Translations under genes and position numbers: made by a program
Part shown: piece by piece, positions 34,743-42,668 of the stretch
How the letters are laid out: every line of letters starts with the position of its first letter
Numbering within the stretch: position 1 is the first letter of the stretch
Assembly (NCBI RefSeq): GCF_023272795.1
Contig: NZ_CP096829.1
Span: 2,170,001-2,234,000, forward strand
Reading direction: 5' to 3'
Origin: Flavobacterium humidisoli
GTDB taxonomy: Bacteria; Bacteroidota; Bacteroidia; Flavobacteriales; Flavobacteriaceae
DNA: 64,000 nt
Notes under the pieces: generated by a model
The model's database searches: none
What the model was told of the DNA's origin: nothing
Seen by the model: only the letters and a program-made list of their open reading frames with translations

Positions 34743-36212
34743 ATGGCAGATCTTTCCCAAGCCCACCGCATCCTTTTTTTAAATACTTTGGCATTTGCAA
34801 TCTGTTTTGCATGCTGGACACTCAACGGAGTATTGGTCACGTTTTTAGTTGATAAAGAAATTTTTAACTGGAGTGTTGTACAGATCGGCTGGCTTTTAGG
34901 GATTCCTGTTCTTACAGGATCGATTATGAGATTGCCAATGGGAATTTTAACCGATAAGTTTGGAGGCAAAATTGTACATTCTGCTTTATTGATTTTAGCA
35001 TCAATTCCATTGTTTCTTTTGCCATTTGCAACTTCTTTTACTGTTTTTGCCATCTTAAGTTTCTTATTCGGAATGGTCGGAACTAGTTTTGCTGTAGGCG
35101 TAGCTTCAACCTCTGTTTGGTATCCGAAAGAATGGCAGGGAAGAGCTTTAGGAATTTTCGGAATGGGAACTGCAGGAGCATCAATTACACCATTTCTCGC
35201 ACCTTCACTATTAAGTGCATTTTCAGAGAGCGATCCCGAAAATGGTTGGAAATGGCTTCCTATTCTCTACGGTTCTGCTTTATTATTGATGGGAATTGTA
35301 TTTCTGATTTTCGCTAAAAACAAAAAAAGCGAAGCACAGTCAAAAACGGTAAAACAATTATTGCAGCCCTTAAAGAGAGTGCGTGTTTGGCGTTTCGGAA
35401 CTTATTATTTCTTAGTATTTGGTTCGTTTGTTACTTTCTCGCAATGGCTTTTGCCAAATTTTATGAATGTCTATCACACCACTTTAGTTTTAGGCGGAAT
35501 CTTCACTTCTTGTTTTAGTTTGCCTGCGGGTGTCGTACGCGCCTTTGGAGGTTTTTTATCGGATAAATTCGGAGCTAGAAAAGTAATGTATTGGGTTTTG
35601 AGTTCTTCTGTGGTTTTAAGCTTTTTACTATTATTTCCGAAAATGGATATCACCACTTCTGGAAGCGGATTGTTATCCAGCAAAGCAGGAACAGTTACAT
35701 CTGTAGCACCAGATAAAATAGTAATAGATGATAAAGAATATGCCATAGCCCAGAAAGACGAAAGTCAGCCGCATTCTAAATTTTTCCCTTCCAAAAAAAC
35801 ATGGCAGGAAGTGGTTGTAGAGCAAAATCAAAAAGTGCAAAAGAAGGATTTATTGGCAGAAGGAATTACACAAATTCATTTTGAGGCCAATATGTGGGTG
35901 TATTTAGTTTTGGTTATTCTAATAGGAATTTCGTGGGGAATTGGTTCTGCCGCAGTTTACAAACATATACCAGATTATTTCCCTAATGAAGTAGGTGTAA
36001 TTGGCGGAATGGTAGGACTCTTAGGTGGTTTAGGCGGATTCTTCGGGCCAATTATTTTCGGCTATTTATTATCATTTACAGGATTTTGGACAAGTTCGTG
36101 GCTCTTTATTTTAGCATTATCGCTTACTTGTTTAATCTGGATGCATCGTGTAATTGTGAAAATGACAAAAGAAAAACTGCCTGAAATGGCTAAAGATATT
36201 GATCGAAAATAA
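34743..36212 (+). CDS. narK: Nitrate/nitrite MFS transporter with loop insertion
   Basis: The 489-residue protein has 12 predicted helices and fits the NarK/NasA group: RLPMGILTDKFGGK (MFS motif A), GMGTAGASITPFLAPSLL near helix 5 and GLLGGLGGFFGPIIFGYLL near helix 11, the Gly-rich nitrate signature. It moves nitrate in and/or nitrite out across the inner membrane. Residues about 300-382, between helix 8 and helix 9, form a hydrophilic insertion absent from standard NarK; it includes VVVEQNQKVQKKDLLAEG, like a biotinyl/lipoyl-type hammerhead. It starts a plus-strand operon and is 6 bases before the next gene. Confidence 0.9.
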   Translation: MADLSQAHRILFLNTLAFAICFACWTLNGVLVTFLVDKEIFNWSVVQIGWLLGIPVLTGSIMRLPMGILTDKFGGKIVHSALLILASIPLFLLPFATSFTVFAILSFLFGMVGTSFAVGVASTSVWYPKEWQGRALGIFGMGTAGASITPFLAPSLLSAFSESDPENGWKWLPILYGSALLLMGIVFLIFAKNKKSEAQSKTVKQLLQPLKRVRVWRFGTYYFLVFGSFVTFSQWLLPNFMNVYHTTLVLGGIFTSCFSLPAGVVRAFGGFLSDKFGARKVMYWVLSSSVVLSFLLLFPKMDITTSGSGLLSSKAGTVTSVAPDKIVIDDKEYAIAQKDESQPHSKFFPSKKTWQEVVVEQNQKVQKKDLLAEGITQIHFEANMWVYLVLVILIGISWGIGSAAVYKHIPDYFPNEVGVIGGMVGLLGGLGGFFGPIIFGYLLSFTGFWTSSWLFILALSLTCLIWMHRVIVKMTKEKLPEMAKDIDRK

Positions 36213-36218
36213 CCTGTC

Positions 36219-37268
36219 ATGAAAGAAAAAACATTTAATACAAAAGCTTTATTAATTGCAACGGCAGCTTCGGTTTTTATGGTTGTATTGGTTTTCTATG
36301 GATCAAGAAAACTGCAAAATTTTGATGCGGCTTTAGTTACCTATCTCTTCGGAACTCTGTTTGCATTTTTCGGAGTCGTGTATCGCTATACGGTTTGGCT
36401 CCAGCGCCCGCCAACTTGGATGTATTTTAAACGCGGAATTCATTTTCTCTTTACAGGAAAAGTATTTTCGCATTTGTGGTTTTTAGGAAAAGAATCAGTT
36501 CAGAATATTGCTTTTCAGAAGTTCATTTATCCAAGAGGAAAATACAGATGGCTGGCTCATTTCTGTATTGCAATTGGCTGTTTTTCTGCTTTTGCTATTA
36601 CTTTTCCGCTGACATTTGGATGGATCCATTTTACTTTGGCACCCAATTCTATTTCAGTTTACGAAGCTCATTTTTTTGGCTTTAAAGTAATGGATTTTAG
36701 ACTTGATTCGATCATGGCATTTTTGACTTTCCACGCCTTAAATTGGTCTTCTTATTTGGTTATTCTCGGCTCACTATATTATTTAAGACGCCGTTTGACT
36801 AATCCAGGATTAATAGCTACTCAGACTTTTGAAGGCGATTTGCTGCCACTTCTTTTATTAATTGCCATTTCGGTTACAGGTTTATGCCTCACTTATTCAT
36901 ACCAATTTATGAAAGGATTCGCGTATGATTTTCTCGCAGTAATTCATGCCGTAACAGTTATTATGTTTTTGATATGGATTCCGTTTGGAAAGTTCTTCCA
37001 TATTATTCAGCGACCAGCTCAAATAGGTGCGCATATTTACAAAAAGGAAGGAATGGAAAAAGGAATGGCAATTTGTAAAGAAACAGGAAAACCATTTACG
37101 GCACAACTTCATATAGATGATTTAAAAATAGTAACCAAACAGTTAGGGTTTGATTTTAGTGATGACGAAGGAAATTCGCATTTGGATTTAAGTCCCGAAG
37201 GAAAAAGAGACCGTTTGGCGAAAGCACATTTAAAAGCAAGACTTGAGGGCGGTAATTTATTTGGATGA
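36219..37268 (+). CDS. Membrane cytochrome b-like electron-transfer subunit
   Basis: The 349-residue protein has about seven hydrophobic segments. Histidines in helices (HFCIAIGCF, FLTFHALNW, AVIHAVTVIMFL, KFFHIIQRP) fit paired haem b ligands, as in NarI/DsrM-like quinol-oxidising subunits. The C-terminal 80 residues are soluble, with ICKETGKPFTAQLHIDDLKIV, and may dock the electron-transfer protein. In context (nitrate transporter upstream; molybdoenzyme, ferredoxin and Rieske downstream) it is likely to pass electrons from quinol to the reductase. Haem number and topology are inferred. Confidence 0.75.
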   Translation: MKEKTFNTKALLIATAASVFMVVLVFYGSRKLQNFDAALVTYLFGTLFAFFGVVYRYTVWLQRPPTWMYFKRGIHFLFTGKVFSHLWFLGKESVQNIAFQKFIYPRGKYRWLAHFCIAIGCFSAFAITFPLTFGWIHFTLAPNSISVYEAHFFGFKVMDFRLDSIMAFLTFHALNWSSYLVILGSLYYLRRRLTNPGLIATQTFEGDLLPLLLLIAISVTGLCLTYSYQFMKGFAYDFLAVIHAVTVIMFLIWIPFGKFFHIIQRPAQIGAHIYKKEGMEKGMAICKETGKPFTAQLHIDDLKIVTKQLGFDFSDDEGNSHLDLSPEGKRDRLAKAHLKARLEGGNLFG

Positions 37269-37273
37269 TTATA

Positions 37274-37332
37274 AATGTTTCAGGTTTCAAATTTCAGGTT
37301 TCACGTATGTGTAGAAACTTGAAACTTGAAAC
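37274..37332. repeat. GTTTCA direct and inverted repeats inside the nitrate operon
   Basis: GTTTCAGGTTTCAAATTTCA is followed by GGTTTCAC, and then by the inverse GAAACTTGAAACTTGAAAC. They can fold into a hairpin in the 83-base gap between the cytochrome and molybdoenzyme genes. No T-tract follows. Confidence 0.65.
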
Positions 37333-37351
37333 GAAAAAATAACAAAAACAC

Positions 37352-39568
37352 ATGGCAAAACTACCTGTATCAACTGAAAAAATAATTGAAGCATTTGGCC
37401 CGCATCTGAATTATACGCCAAAGGAAGGATATTCGGGGCGTGATGAACCAGATAAAACGGTAAAAACACATTGCTGTTTCTGCGGTATGCAATGTGGTAT
37501 TCAATTATCTGTAAAAGACAATAAAGTAGTAGGTTTTGAACCTTGGATGGAATTTCCGTTTAATGAAGGACGTTTGTGCCCAAAAGGTGTGCAGCGATAC
37601 ATGCAAAACAATCATCCAGATCGTTTATTGCATCCAATAAAAAGAGTTGAAGGCAAAGGCTTTGAGCAGACCTCTTGGGATGAAGCGATGGACAAAACTG
37701 TTTCTGAAATCAAAAGAATTCAGGAAAAATATGGGAAACATGCTTTTTCAATGCTTTCTGGAGTTTCCCTCACCAACGAAAAAAGTTATCTGGTTGGGAA
37801 ATTTGCTAGAGTAGCCTTAAAAACAAGAAACTTAGATTATAATGGCCGACTTTGCATGGTAAGTGCTGGTGCAGGGAATAAAAAAGCATTTGGTTTAGAT
37901 CGCGCCTCAAACAATTATTCTGATTTAGAATATGCAGAAGTTATTATAGTTGCTGGAGCCAATATTAGTGAAACGTTTCCCACTTTAACCCATTGGATTT
38001 GGAAAGCCAGAGATCGCGGTGCAAAATTGATTGTAGTAGATCCGCGTGTTATTCCGTTAGCGAGAACAGCCGATATTCATTTGGATGTAAGACCAGGAAC
38101 CGATTCGGCTTTGTATGGAGCAATGTTGAAATATCTCGTAGATAACGACATGTTGGATCACGATTTTATTGATAATTACACATCAGGATTTCAGGAAACG
38201 ATTGATGCTGTCAAAGAGTATACTTTGGAATGGGCCGAAGAAATTACGGGAATTTCTAAAGAAAAAATTAAAGAAGCAGCCGAGTTATGGGGAAAGGCAA
38301 AAACAAGCTTTTTATTGCATGCGAGAGGAATCGAACATCACTCAAAAGGTGTGGATAATGTTTTGGGATGCATTAATCTGGTTTTAGCAACAGGAAGAAT
38401 TGGAAGGCCCTATTGTGGTTACGGAACCATTACCGGACAAGGAAATGGTCAGGGCGGAAGAGAGCACGGTCATAAATGCGATCAGTTGCCTGGAAACCGT
38501 GATATCGAAAATATGGATCATCGAAAATACATTGCCGATGTCTGGAAAATAAAAGAAGAAGATATGCCTCATAAAGGCATTACAGCTTATGAAATTATTG
38601 AAGCGATTCATAGCGGTGAAATAAAAGGATTGATTTCGATTTGTTTTAATCCGTTAGTATCTCTTCCAAACAATAATTATGTACGTTCTGCTCTTGAAAA
38701 ACTGGAATTTTATGTTGCAATAGATTTCTTCCTAAATGAAACAGCGCGCCATGCCGATATCGTTTTAGCAGGTTCATTGCAGGAAGAAGAGGAAGGAACA
38801 ACAACTTCAGCTGAAGGGCGTGTTATCCGAATTCGTCAAGCCGTAACACCTCCGGGAGATGCCAGAACAGATACTTCGATATTATTAGAATTGGCAAAAA
38901 GGCTGGGTGAAGAAGAACGATTTACATACGCAGACAGCGAAGCGATCTTTAATGAACTGCGTGTCGCTTCAAAAGGAGGAACAGCCGACTATAACGGAAT
39001 TACTTATAAAAAAGTCGAGGATAATATGGGCGTTTTCTGGCCATGTCCAACTGAAGATCATCCTGGAACGCCAAGATTATGGGAAGATAAAAAGTTTGCA
39101 ACTCCAGATGGAAAAGCACATTTTAATCCTGCTCCGTATAAATTGCCAGGCGAAATTACGGATGAAGAATATCCAATAATATTAACTACGGGAAGAGTTG
39201 TGTCTCAATATTTAAGCGGAACACAAACGAGAAGAATCGGAAAATTGGTAGATCAGTTTCCAGAACCATTGCTTGAAATTCATCCAGAAATGGCCGAGAA
39301 ATATAATATTCAGCAAAGAGAATTGGTAAAAGTTTCCACACGAAGGGGCGAAGGAATTTTTCCAGCCAATATTGTAGAAACCATTCGAAAAGATACTGTT
39401 TTTGTACCGTATCATTGGCCAGGGAAAAAATCTGCCAATCAGTTAACGCCTGGAACTTTAGATCCTATTTCAAAAATACCAGAGTTCAAAGTTTGTGCTT
39501 GTAAGCTGGAACCTTTGGGAGAAATAGAAAATTCATCAGACAAATCAAATGCTTATGCAAGTGTTTAA
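37352..39568 (+). CDS. Molybdopterin oxidoreductase, nitrate reductase NasA/NapA-type
   Basis: The 738-residue catalytic subunit binds one [4Fe-4S] cluster through Cys41, Cys44, Cys48 and Cys76 (spacing C-x2-C-x3-C-x27-C). Cys168 in NGRLCM is the expected molybdenum ligand of the Nas/Nap/Fdh group. Bis-MGD motifs follow: [51 protein letters not shown], and C-terminal [18 protein letters not shown] and VPYHWPG. The N-terminus has no Tat or Sec signal, so the enzyme should be cytosolic, as in assimilatory nitrate reductases. Nitrate as substrate is inferred from the cysteine ligand and the adjacent NarK gene. Confidence 0.9.
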   Translation: MAKLPVSTEKIIEAFGPHLNYTPKEGYSGRDEPDKTVKTHCCFCGMQCGIQLSVKDNKVVGFEPWMEFPFNEGRLCPKGVQRYMQNNHPDRLLHPIKRVEGKGFEQTSWDEAMDKTVSEIKRIQEKYGKHAFSMLSGVSLTNEKSYLVGKFARVALKTRNLDYNGRLCMVSAGAGNKKAFGLDRASNNYSDLEYAEVIIVAGANISETFPTLTHWIWKARDRGAKLIVVDPRVIPLARTADIHLDVRPGTDSALYGAMLKYLVDNDMLDHDFIDNYTSGFQETIDAVKEYTLEWAEEITGISKEKIKEAAELWGKAKTSFLLHARGIEHHSKGVDNVLGCINLVLATGRIGRPYCGYGTITGQGNGQGGREHGHKCDQLPGNRDIENMDHRKYIADVWKIKEEDMPHKGITAYEIIEAIHSGEIKGLISICFNPLVSLPNNNYVRSALEKLEFYVAIDFFLNETARHADIVLAGSLQEEEEGTTTSAEGRVIRIRQAVTPPGDARTDTSILLELAKRLGEEERFTYADSEAIFNELRVASKGGTADYNGITYKKVEDNMGVFWPCPTEDHPGTPRLWEDKKFATPDGKAHFNPAPYKLPGEITDEEYPIILTTGRVVSQYLSGTQTRRIGKLVDQFPEPLLEIHPEMAEKYNIQQRELVKVSTRRGEGIFPANIVETIRKDTVFVPYHWPGKKSANQLTPGTLDPISKIPEFKVCACKLEPLGEIENSSDKSNAYASV

Positions 39569-39587
39569 TCTATAAAAAGCAACAATT

Positions 39588-40157
39588 ATGAATTTAACCA
39601 ATTATAATAAAAACGAAGAGTTTTTTGTAGACTTACAAAGATGCATAGGCTGCAAAGCGTGCGAGATGGCTTGTTCTGAATGCGAAACGAATGGTCAGGA
39701 ATCGATGATTCATGTTAATTATGTAGAACGTGCAGTTACAATTCAGACCACCGTTCAGGTTTGTATGCATTGTGAAGATCCAGTTTGTGCGAATGTTTGC
39801 CCAGCTGATGCGATTTCGCAAGATGAATTCGGAGTAGTTCATACCGCCAATACGGAACGCTGTATTGGATGTTCAAATTGCGTTATGGCTTGTCCGTTTG
39901 GAGTTCCGAAGAAAATGGAAGAATACGATTTAATGATGAAATGCAATATGTGCTATGATAGAACCAGCGTTGGTAAAAAACCAATGTGCGCTACAGTTTG
40001 CCCGAGCGGTGCATTATTTTATGGTACTCGTGCTCAGATCGAAGAAATGCGTCCGAATAGTACGCCTGTAAATTCATTTGTTTTTGGAAAAGAGCGTGTA
40101 AATACAAAAGTAAATATCATGATGCCGAAGGGAAGCAACGAATTACGAATATTCTAA
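39588..40157 (+). CDS. Four-cluster ferredoxin subunit
   Basis: The 189-residue protein has four cysteine groups of the NrfC/DmsB/NarH type: [11 protein letters not shown] (19-29), [28 protein letters not shown], and [21 protein letters not shown]. They should hold up to four [4Fe-4S] clusters and wire the membrane subunit to the molybdoenzyme. No export signal is present, which agrees with a cytosolic complex. It lies 19 bases after the catalytic gene and 11 before the Rieske gene. Confidence 0.93.
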   Translation: MNLTNYNKNEEFFVDLQRCIGCKACEMACSECETNGQESMIHVNYVERAVTIQTTVQVCMHCEDPVCANVCPADAISQDEFGVVHTANTERCIGCSNCVMACPFGVPKKMEEYDLMMKCNMCYDRTSVGKKPMCATVCPSGALFYGTRAQIEEMRPNSTPVNSFVFGKERVNTKVNIMMPKGSNELRIF

Positions 40158-40168
40158 ATCTAAAATCC

Positions 40169-40678
40169 ATGTCTAAAGAAGATAATTTAAAAGAAAATTG
40201 GAAAAAAGATTTTCCTTATAAAAAGCAGGAATCCACACAAGTTAGCCGACGTGATTTTGCTAAATTCCTTACGCTGGTTTCTGGTGGTTTAATGGTTGGT
40301 AGCGGATTGGTAGCGGCAAAAGCGTATTTACTTCCAGCTGATGAAGTGGTTGGCGAACATTTTGTATGCGATATAAAAGATATTCCGTTAGGCGGAACGA
40401 GAGGCTTTGTTATTGAAGGAAGTACAATTCCGTATATTTTAGTTCATTTGGAAAGTGGAATGTTTAGGGCTTTCGAACAAAAATGCACACACCTTTCGTG
40501 TGCCGTTTATTACAAACCTGGAACAGGAATTATTCATTGTCCTTGTCATGAAGGCTCTTTTGATGCTTTGACAGGAGATGTTATTGCTGGACCTCCGCCA
40601 AGAGCTTTGCCTCAGTTGGAAGTGGTTTTGAAAGGAGAAAAGATTTTTGTAAAAGCTTTTGAAAATAAAGCGAGTTAA
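40169..40678 (+). CDS. Tat-exported Rieske [2Fe-2S] protein
   Basis: The 169-residue protein has a twin-arginine signal, SRRDFAKFLTL (Arg27-Arg28), with a hydrophobic stretch that may remain as an anchor (about 32-56). The Rieske domain shows both boxes: CTHLSC (Cys106, His108, Cys111) and CPCHEGSF (Cys124, Cys126, His127). Cys111 and Cys126 would form the usual disulphide, a mark of high-potential Rieske proteins. Its periplasmic position contrasts with the cytosolic reductase, so it must work on the outer face, perhaps with the cytochrome subunit. Confidence 0.92.
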   Translation: MSKEDNLKENWKKDFPYKKQESTQVSRRDFAKFLTLVSGGLMVGSGLVAAKAYLLPADEVVGEHFVCDIKDIPLGGTRGFVIEGSTIPYILVHLESGMFRAFEQKCTHLSCAVYYKPGTGIIHCPCHEGSFDALTGDVIAGPPPRALPQLEVVLKGEKIFVKAFENKAS

Positions 40679-40696
40679 TTGTTTAAGAAATATATT

Positions 40697-40951
40697 ATGA
40701 GTACATTTAGAAAAAGCCAAAATCAGGCAAATCCAAATAAGTTGAATGTTATTCTTTCTACTTTAATATTTGTTTTAATCTTAAATGTAAGTATCCAAAT
40801 TTGGTTGTTGTATGCCGCTTTAAACAATGCATTAGATAATAATAAAGAGATTTTGATTCCAGCATTTATTGGTTCGCTTATTTTATTTTTAATTGGTTTT
40901 GGATGGCTTTATTATCTCCCAAAAGGGAATTTTAAAAATAATAAAACATAA
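40697..40951 (+). CDS. Small two-helix membrane protein
   Basis: The ATG at 40697 gives 84 residues (a TTG six codons earlier is unlikely). Two hydrophobic helices (about 18-40 and 52-74) flank a short polar turn. The ends are Lys/Asn-rich. I do not recognise a characterised family. Its place between the Rieske and the dehydrogenase genes, with 18- and 12-base gaps, suggests a small accessory subunit of the nitrate reductase membrane complex. That is inference from context. Confidence 0.7.
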   Translation: MSTFRKSQNQANPNKLNVILSTLIFVLILNVSIQIWLLYAALNNALDNNKEILIPAFIGSLILFLIGFGWLYYLPKGNFKNNKT

Positions 40952-40963
40952 ATATTTACTATT

Positions 40964-41983
40964 ATGAACTTAAATCTTGGCGCAAACAAAATCGCTTTTT
41001 TCTCGACCCAGCCTTACGACAAAACGTTTTTCAATAAATACAATGAAGAATTTGGTTTTCAGTTGAACTTTTTTGAAACACAGTTAAATCCGCAGACTGT
41101 AGCTTTAATTGAAGAGTGCGAGATTGTTTGTGTTTTTGTAAACGATATTGTAAACGAAACGGTCATTAAACAATTGGCAGAAAAAAAAGTAAAAATAATT
41201 GCTTTACGTTGCGCTGGTTTTAATAATGTCGATTTAGAAGCTGCTAAAAAACACCACATAAAAGTTTGCCGTGTTCCCGCATATTCTCCTCAAGCAGTTG
41301 CCGAACATGCTATGGCAATGATTTTAACTTTAAACCGAAAAACACATAAAGCCTATAACAGAGTTCGCGAACAGAATTTCTCTTTAAACGGATTATTAGG
41401 TTTCGATTTATTCGGAAAAACAATTGGAATTATAGGAACCGGAAATATCGGAAAAGCATTTTCTAAAATAGCATTAGGTTTTGGCTGTAAAGTTTTGGCG
41501 TATGATATTGTCGAAAGTGATGAAATGAAAAAAGACGGTGTTTCTTTTGTTGGTTTAGAAGAGATCTTCAAGGCGAGTGATATTATTTCATTGCATTGCC
41601 CATTAAACGATCAAACGAAACATGTAATCAATAAAACTTCGCTGACTTTTATGAAAGACAGTGTTATGATCATCAATACGAGCCGCGGCGGATTAATAGA
41701 AACAGCATCAGTTATTGAAGGCTTAAAAGAAGGGAAAATTGGCTATTTAGGAATTGATGTTTACGAGCAGGAAGAAAAATTGTTCTTTAGAGATCTTTCT
41801 GCAGACATTATTCAAGATGACGCGATTCAGCGTTTAATGAGTTTTCCGAATGTATTGGTAACAGCGCATCAGGCGTTTTTTACCAATGAAGCTTTAACAC
41901 AGATCGCTTTGGTGACTTTCAATAATATAAAATCATTGCTAACACAAAATGATATTGAAAATAAAGCGGCTTTGTTGGTGTAA
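40964..41983 (+). CDS. ldhA: D-lactate dehydrogenase-like enzyme
   Basis: The 339-residue enzyme belongs to the D-2-hydroxyacid dehydrogenases and is closest by eye to fermentative D-LDH: FFSTQPYDKTFFN at the start, ALRCAGFNNVDLEAAKKHHI, RVPAYSPQAVAEHA, the NAD motif GIIGTGNIG, NTSRGGLI with the catalytic Arg, and VTAHQAFFTNEAL with the catalytic His. It interconverts pyruvate and D-lactate with NADH. Sitting at the end of the nitrate operon, 12 bases after the small membrane gene, it may share control by low oxygen. Confidence 0.9.
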   Translation: MNLNLGANKIAFFSTQPYDKTFFNKYNEEFGFQLNFFETQLNPQTVALIEECEIVCVFVNDIVNETVIKQLAEKKVKIIALRCAGFNNVDLEAAKKHHIKVCRVPAYSPQAVAEHAMAMILTLNRKTHKAYNRVREQNFSLNGLLGFDLFGKTIGIIGTGNIGKAFSKIALGFGCKVLAYDIVESDEMKKDGVSFVGLEEIFKASDIISLHCPLNDQTKHVINKTSLTFMKDSVMIINTSRGGLIETASVIEGLKEGKIGYLGIDVYEQEEKLFFRDLSADIIQDDAIQRLMSFPNVLVTAHQAFFTNEALTQIALVTFNNIKSLLTQNDIENKAALLV

Positions 41984-42009
41984 ATTATAATAATTTAAAA
42001 TATCAGATT

Positions 42010-42606
42010 ATGAAAACTAAAATTTTAATTCTAATCGGAATTCTGGCGTTAAGCTCTTGTCAGAATAAAAAAGATTCAAAAAATATTGTCAAGGCTGTTG
42101 TTCAAGATACGCTGTCTAAAACACTTGGAGGAACGGCAGATTTGAGTAAAGTTACTCCAAAAGAAGACCAAGCAGTTGAACTCATTCGAAAACAGCTGAA
42201 TATATTATTAAAGAAAGATATTCCAGCAATGACAAAAGAAGATCGTTATTTTTATTATGATGCTTTCGATTTGAATAACGATAAGAAAAACGAATATTTT
42301 GTTGGTTTCTCTAACTCTTATTTTTGTGGAAGCGGTGGCTGTTCTGGTTATATTTTAAATAATGATGGAAGTGTAATCAATCATTTCACTGTAACTGATT
42401 TTCCAATTTATGTAACGGCTTCCTCAACCGATAAATTTTATGATCTGATCATGAAAAGCGGCGGAATAGCTCATCTTATAAAAATGAAAAATGGAAAATA
42501 TCCATCAAATCCTTCCATTCAGGAAAAATTAAAAGGCGATATTCCGAAAGAAAGCACTTCTGTTTTGGATATTCACGGTAAGAAATTAGAAAAGTATTCG
42601 TTTTAA
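42010..42606 (+). CDS. Lipoprotein of unknown function
   Basis: The 198-residue protein has a lipoprotein signal (MKTKILILIGILALSSC, Cys17), a Lys/Asp/Val linker and a globular part with EDRYFYYDAFDLNNDKKNEYFVGFSNSYFCGSGGCSGYIL. DLNNDKKNE is like a calcium-binding EF-hand/VCBS-type loop. CGSGGC holds two cysteines. Proteins with this FDLNxDGxxEYFV... CGSGGC pattern are seen in Bacteroidota without assigned function. It follows ldhA by 26 bases, then a terminator closes the unit. Confidence 0.75.
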   Translation: MKTKILILIGILALSSCQNKKDSKNIVKAVVQDTLSKTLGGTADLSKVTPKEDQAVELIRKQLNILLKKDIPAMTKEDRYFYYDAFDLNNDKKNEYFVGFSNSYFCGSGGCSGYILNNDGSVINHFTVTDFPIYVTASSTDKFYDLIMKSGGIAHLIKMKNGKYPSNPSIQEKLKGDIPKESTSVLDIHGKKLEKYSF

Positions 42607-42613
42607 AAAATAA

Positions 42614-42644
42614 AAACCCGACAGATTTTAAATCTGCCGGGTTT
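42614..42644. terminator. Terminator after the nitrate operon (AACCCGACAG family)
   Basis: AAACCCGACAGATTT/AAATCTGCCGGGTTT is a 15-bp stem with one T-C-type mismatch and a one-base centre. It is a relative of the hairpins at 6139 and 47013 and lies between converging genes. Confidence 0.8.
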
Positions 42645-42668
42645 CAATATTAGTAAGTTTGGTAATTT

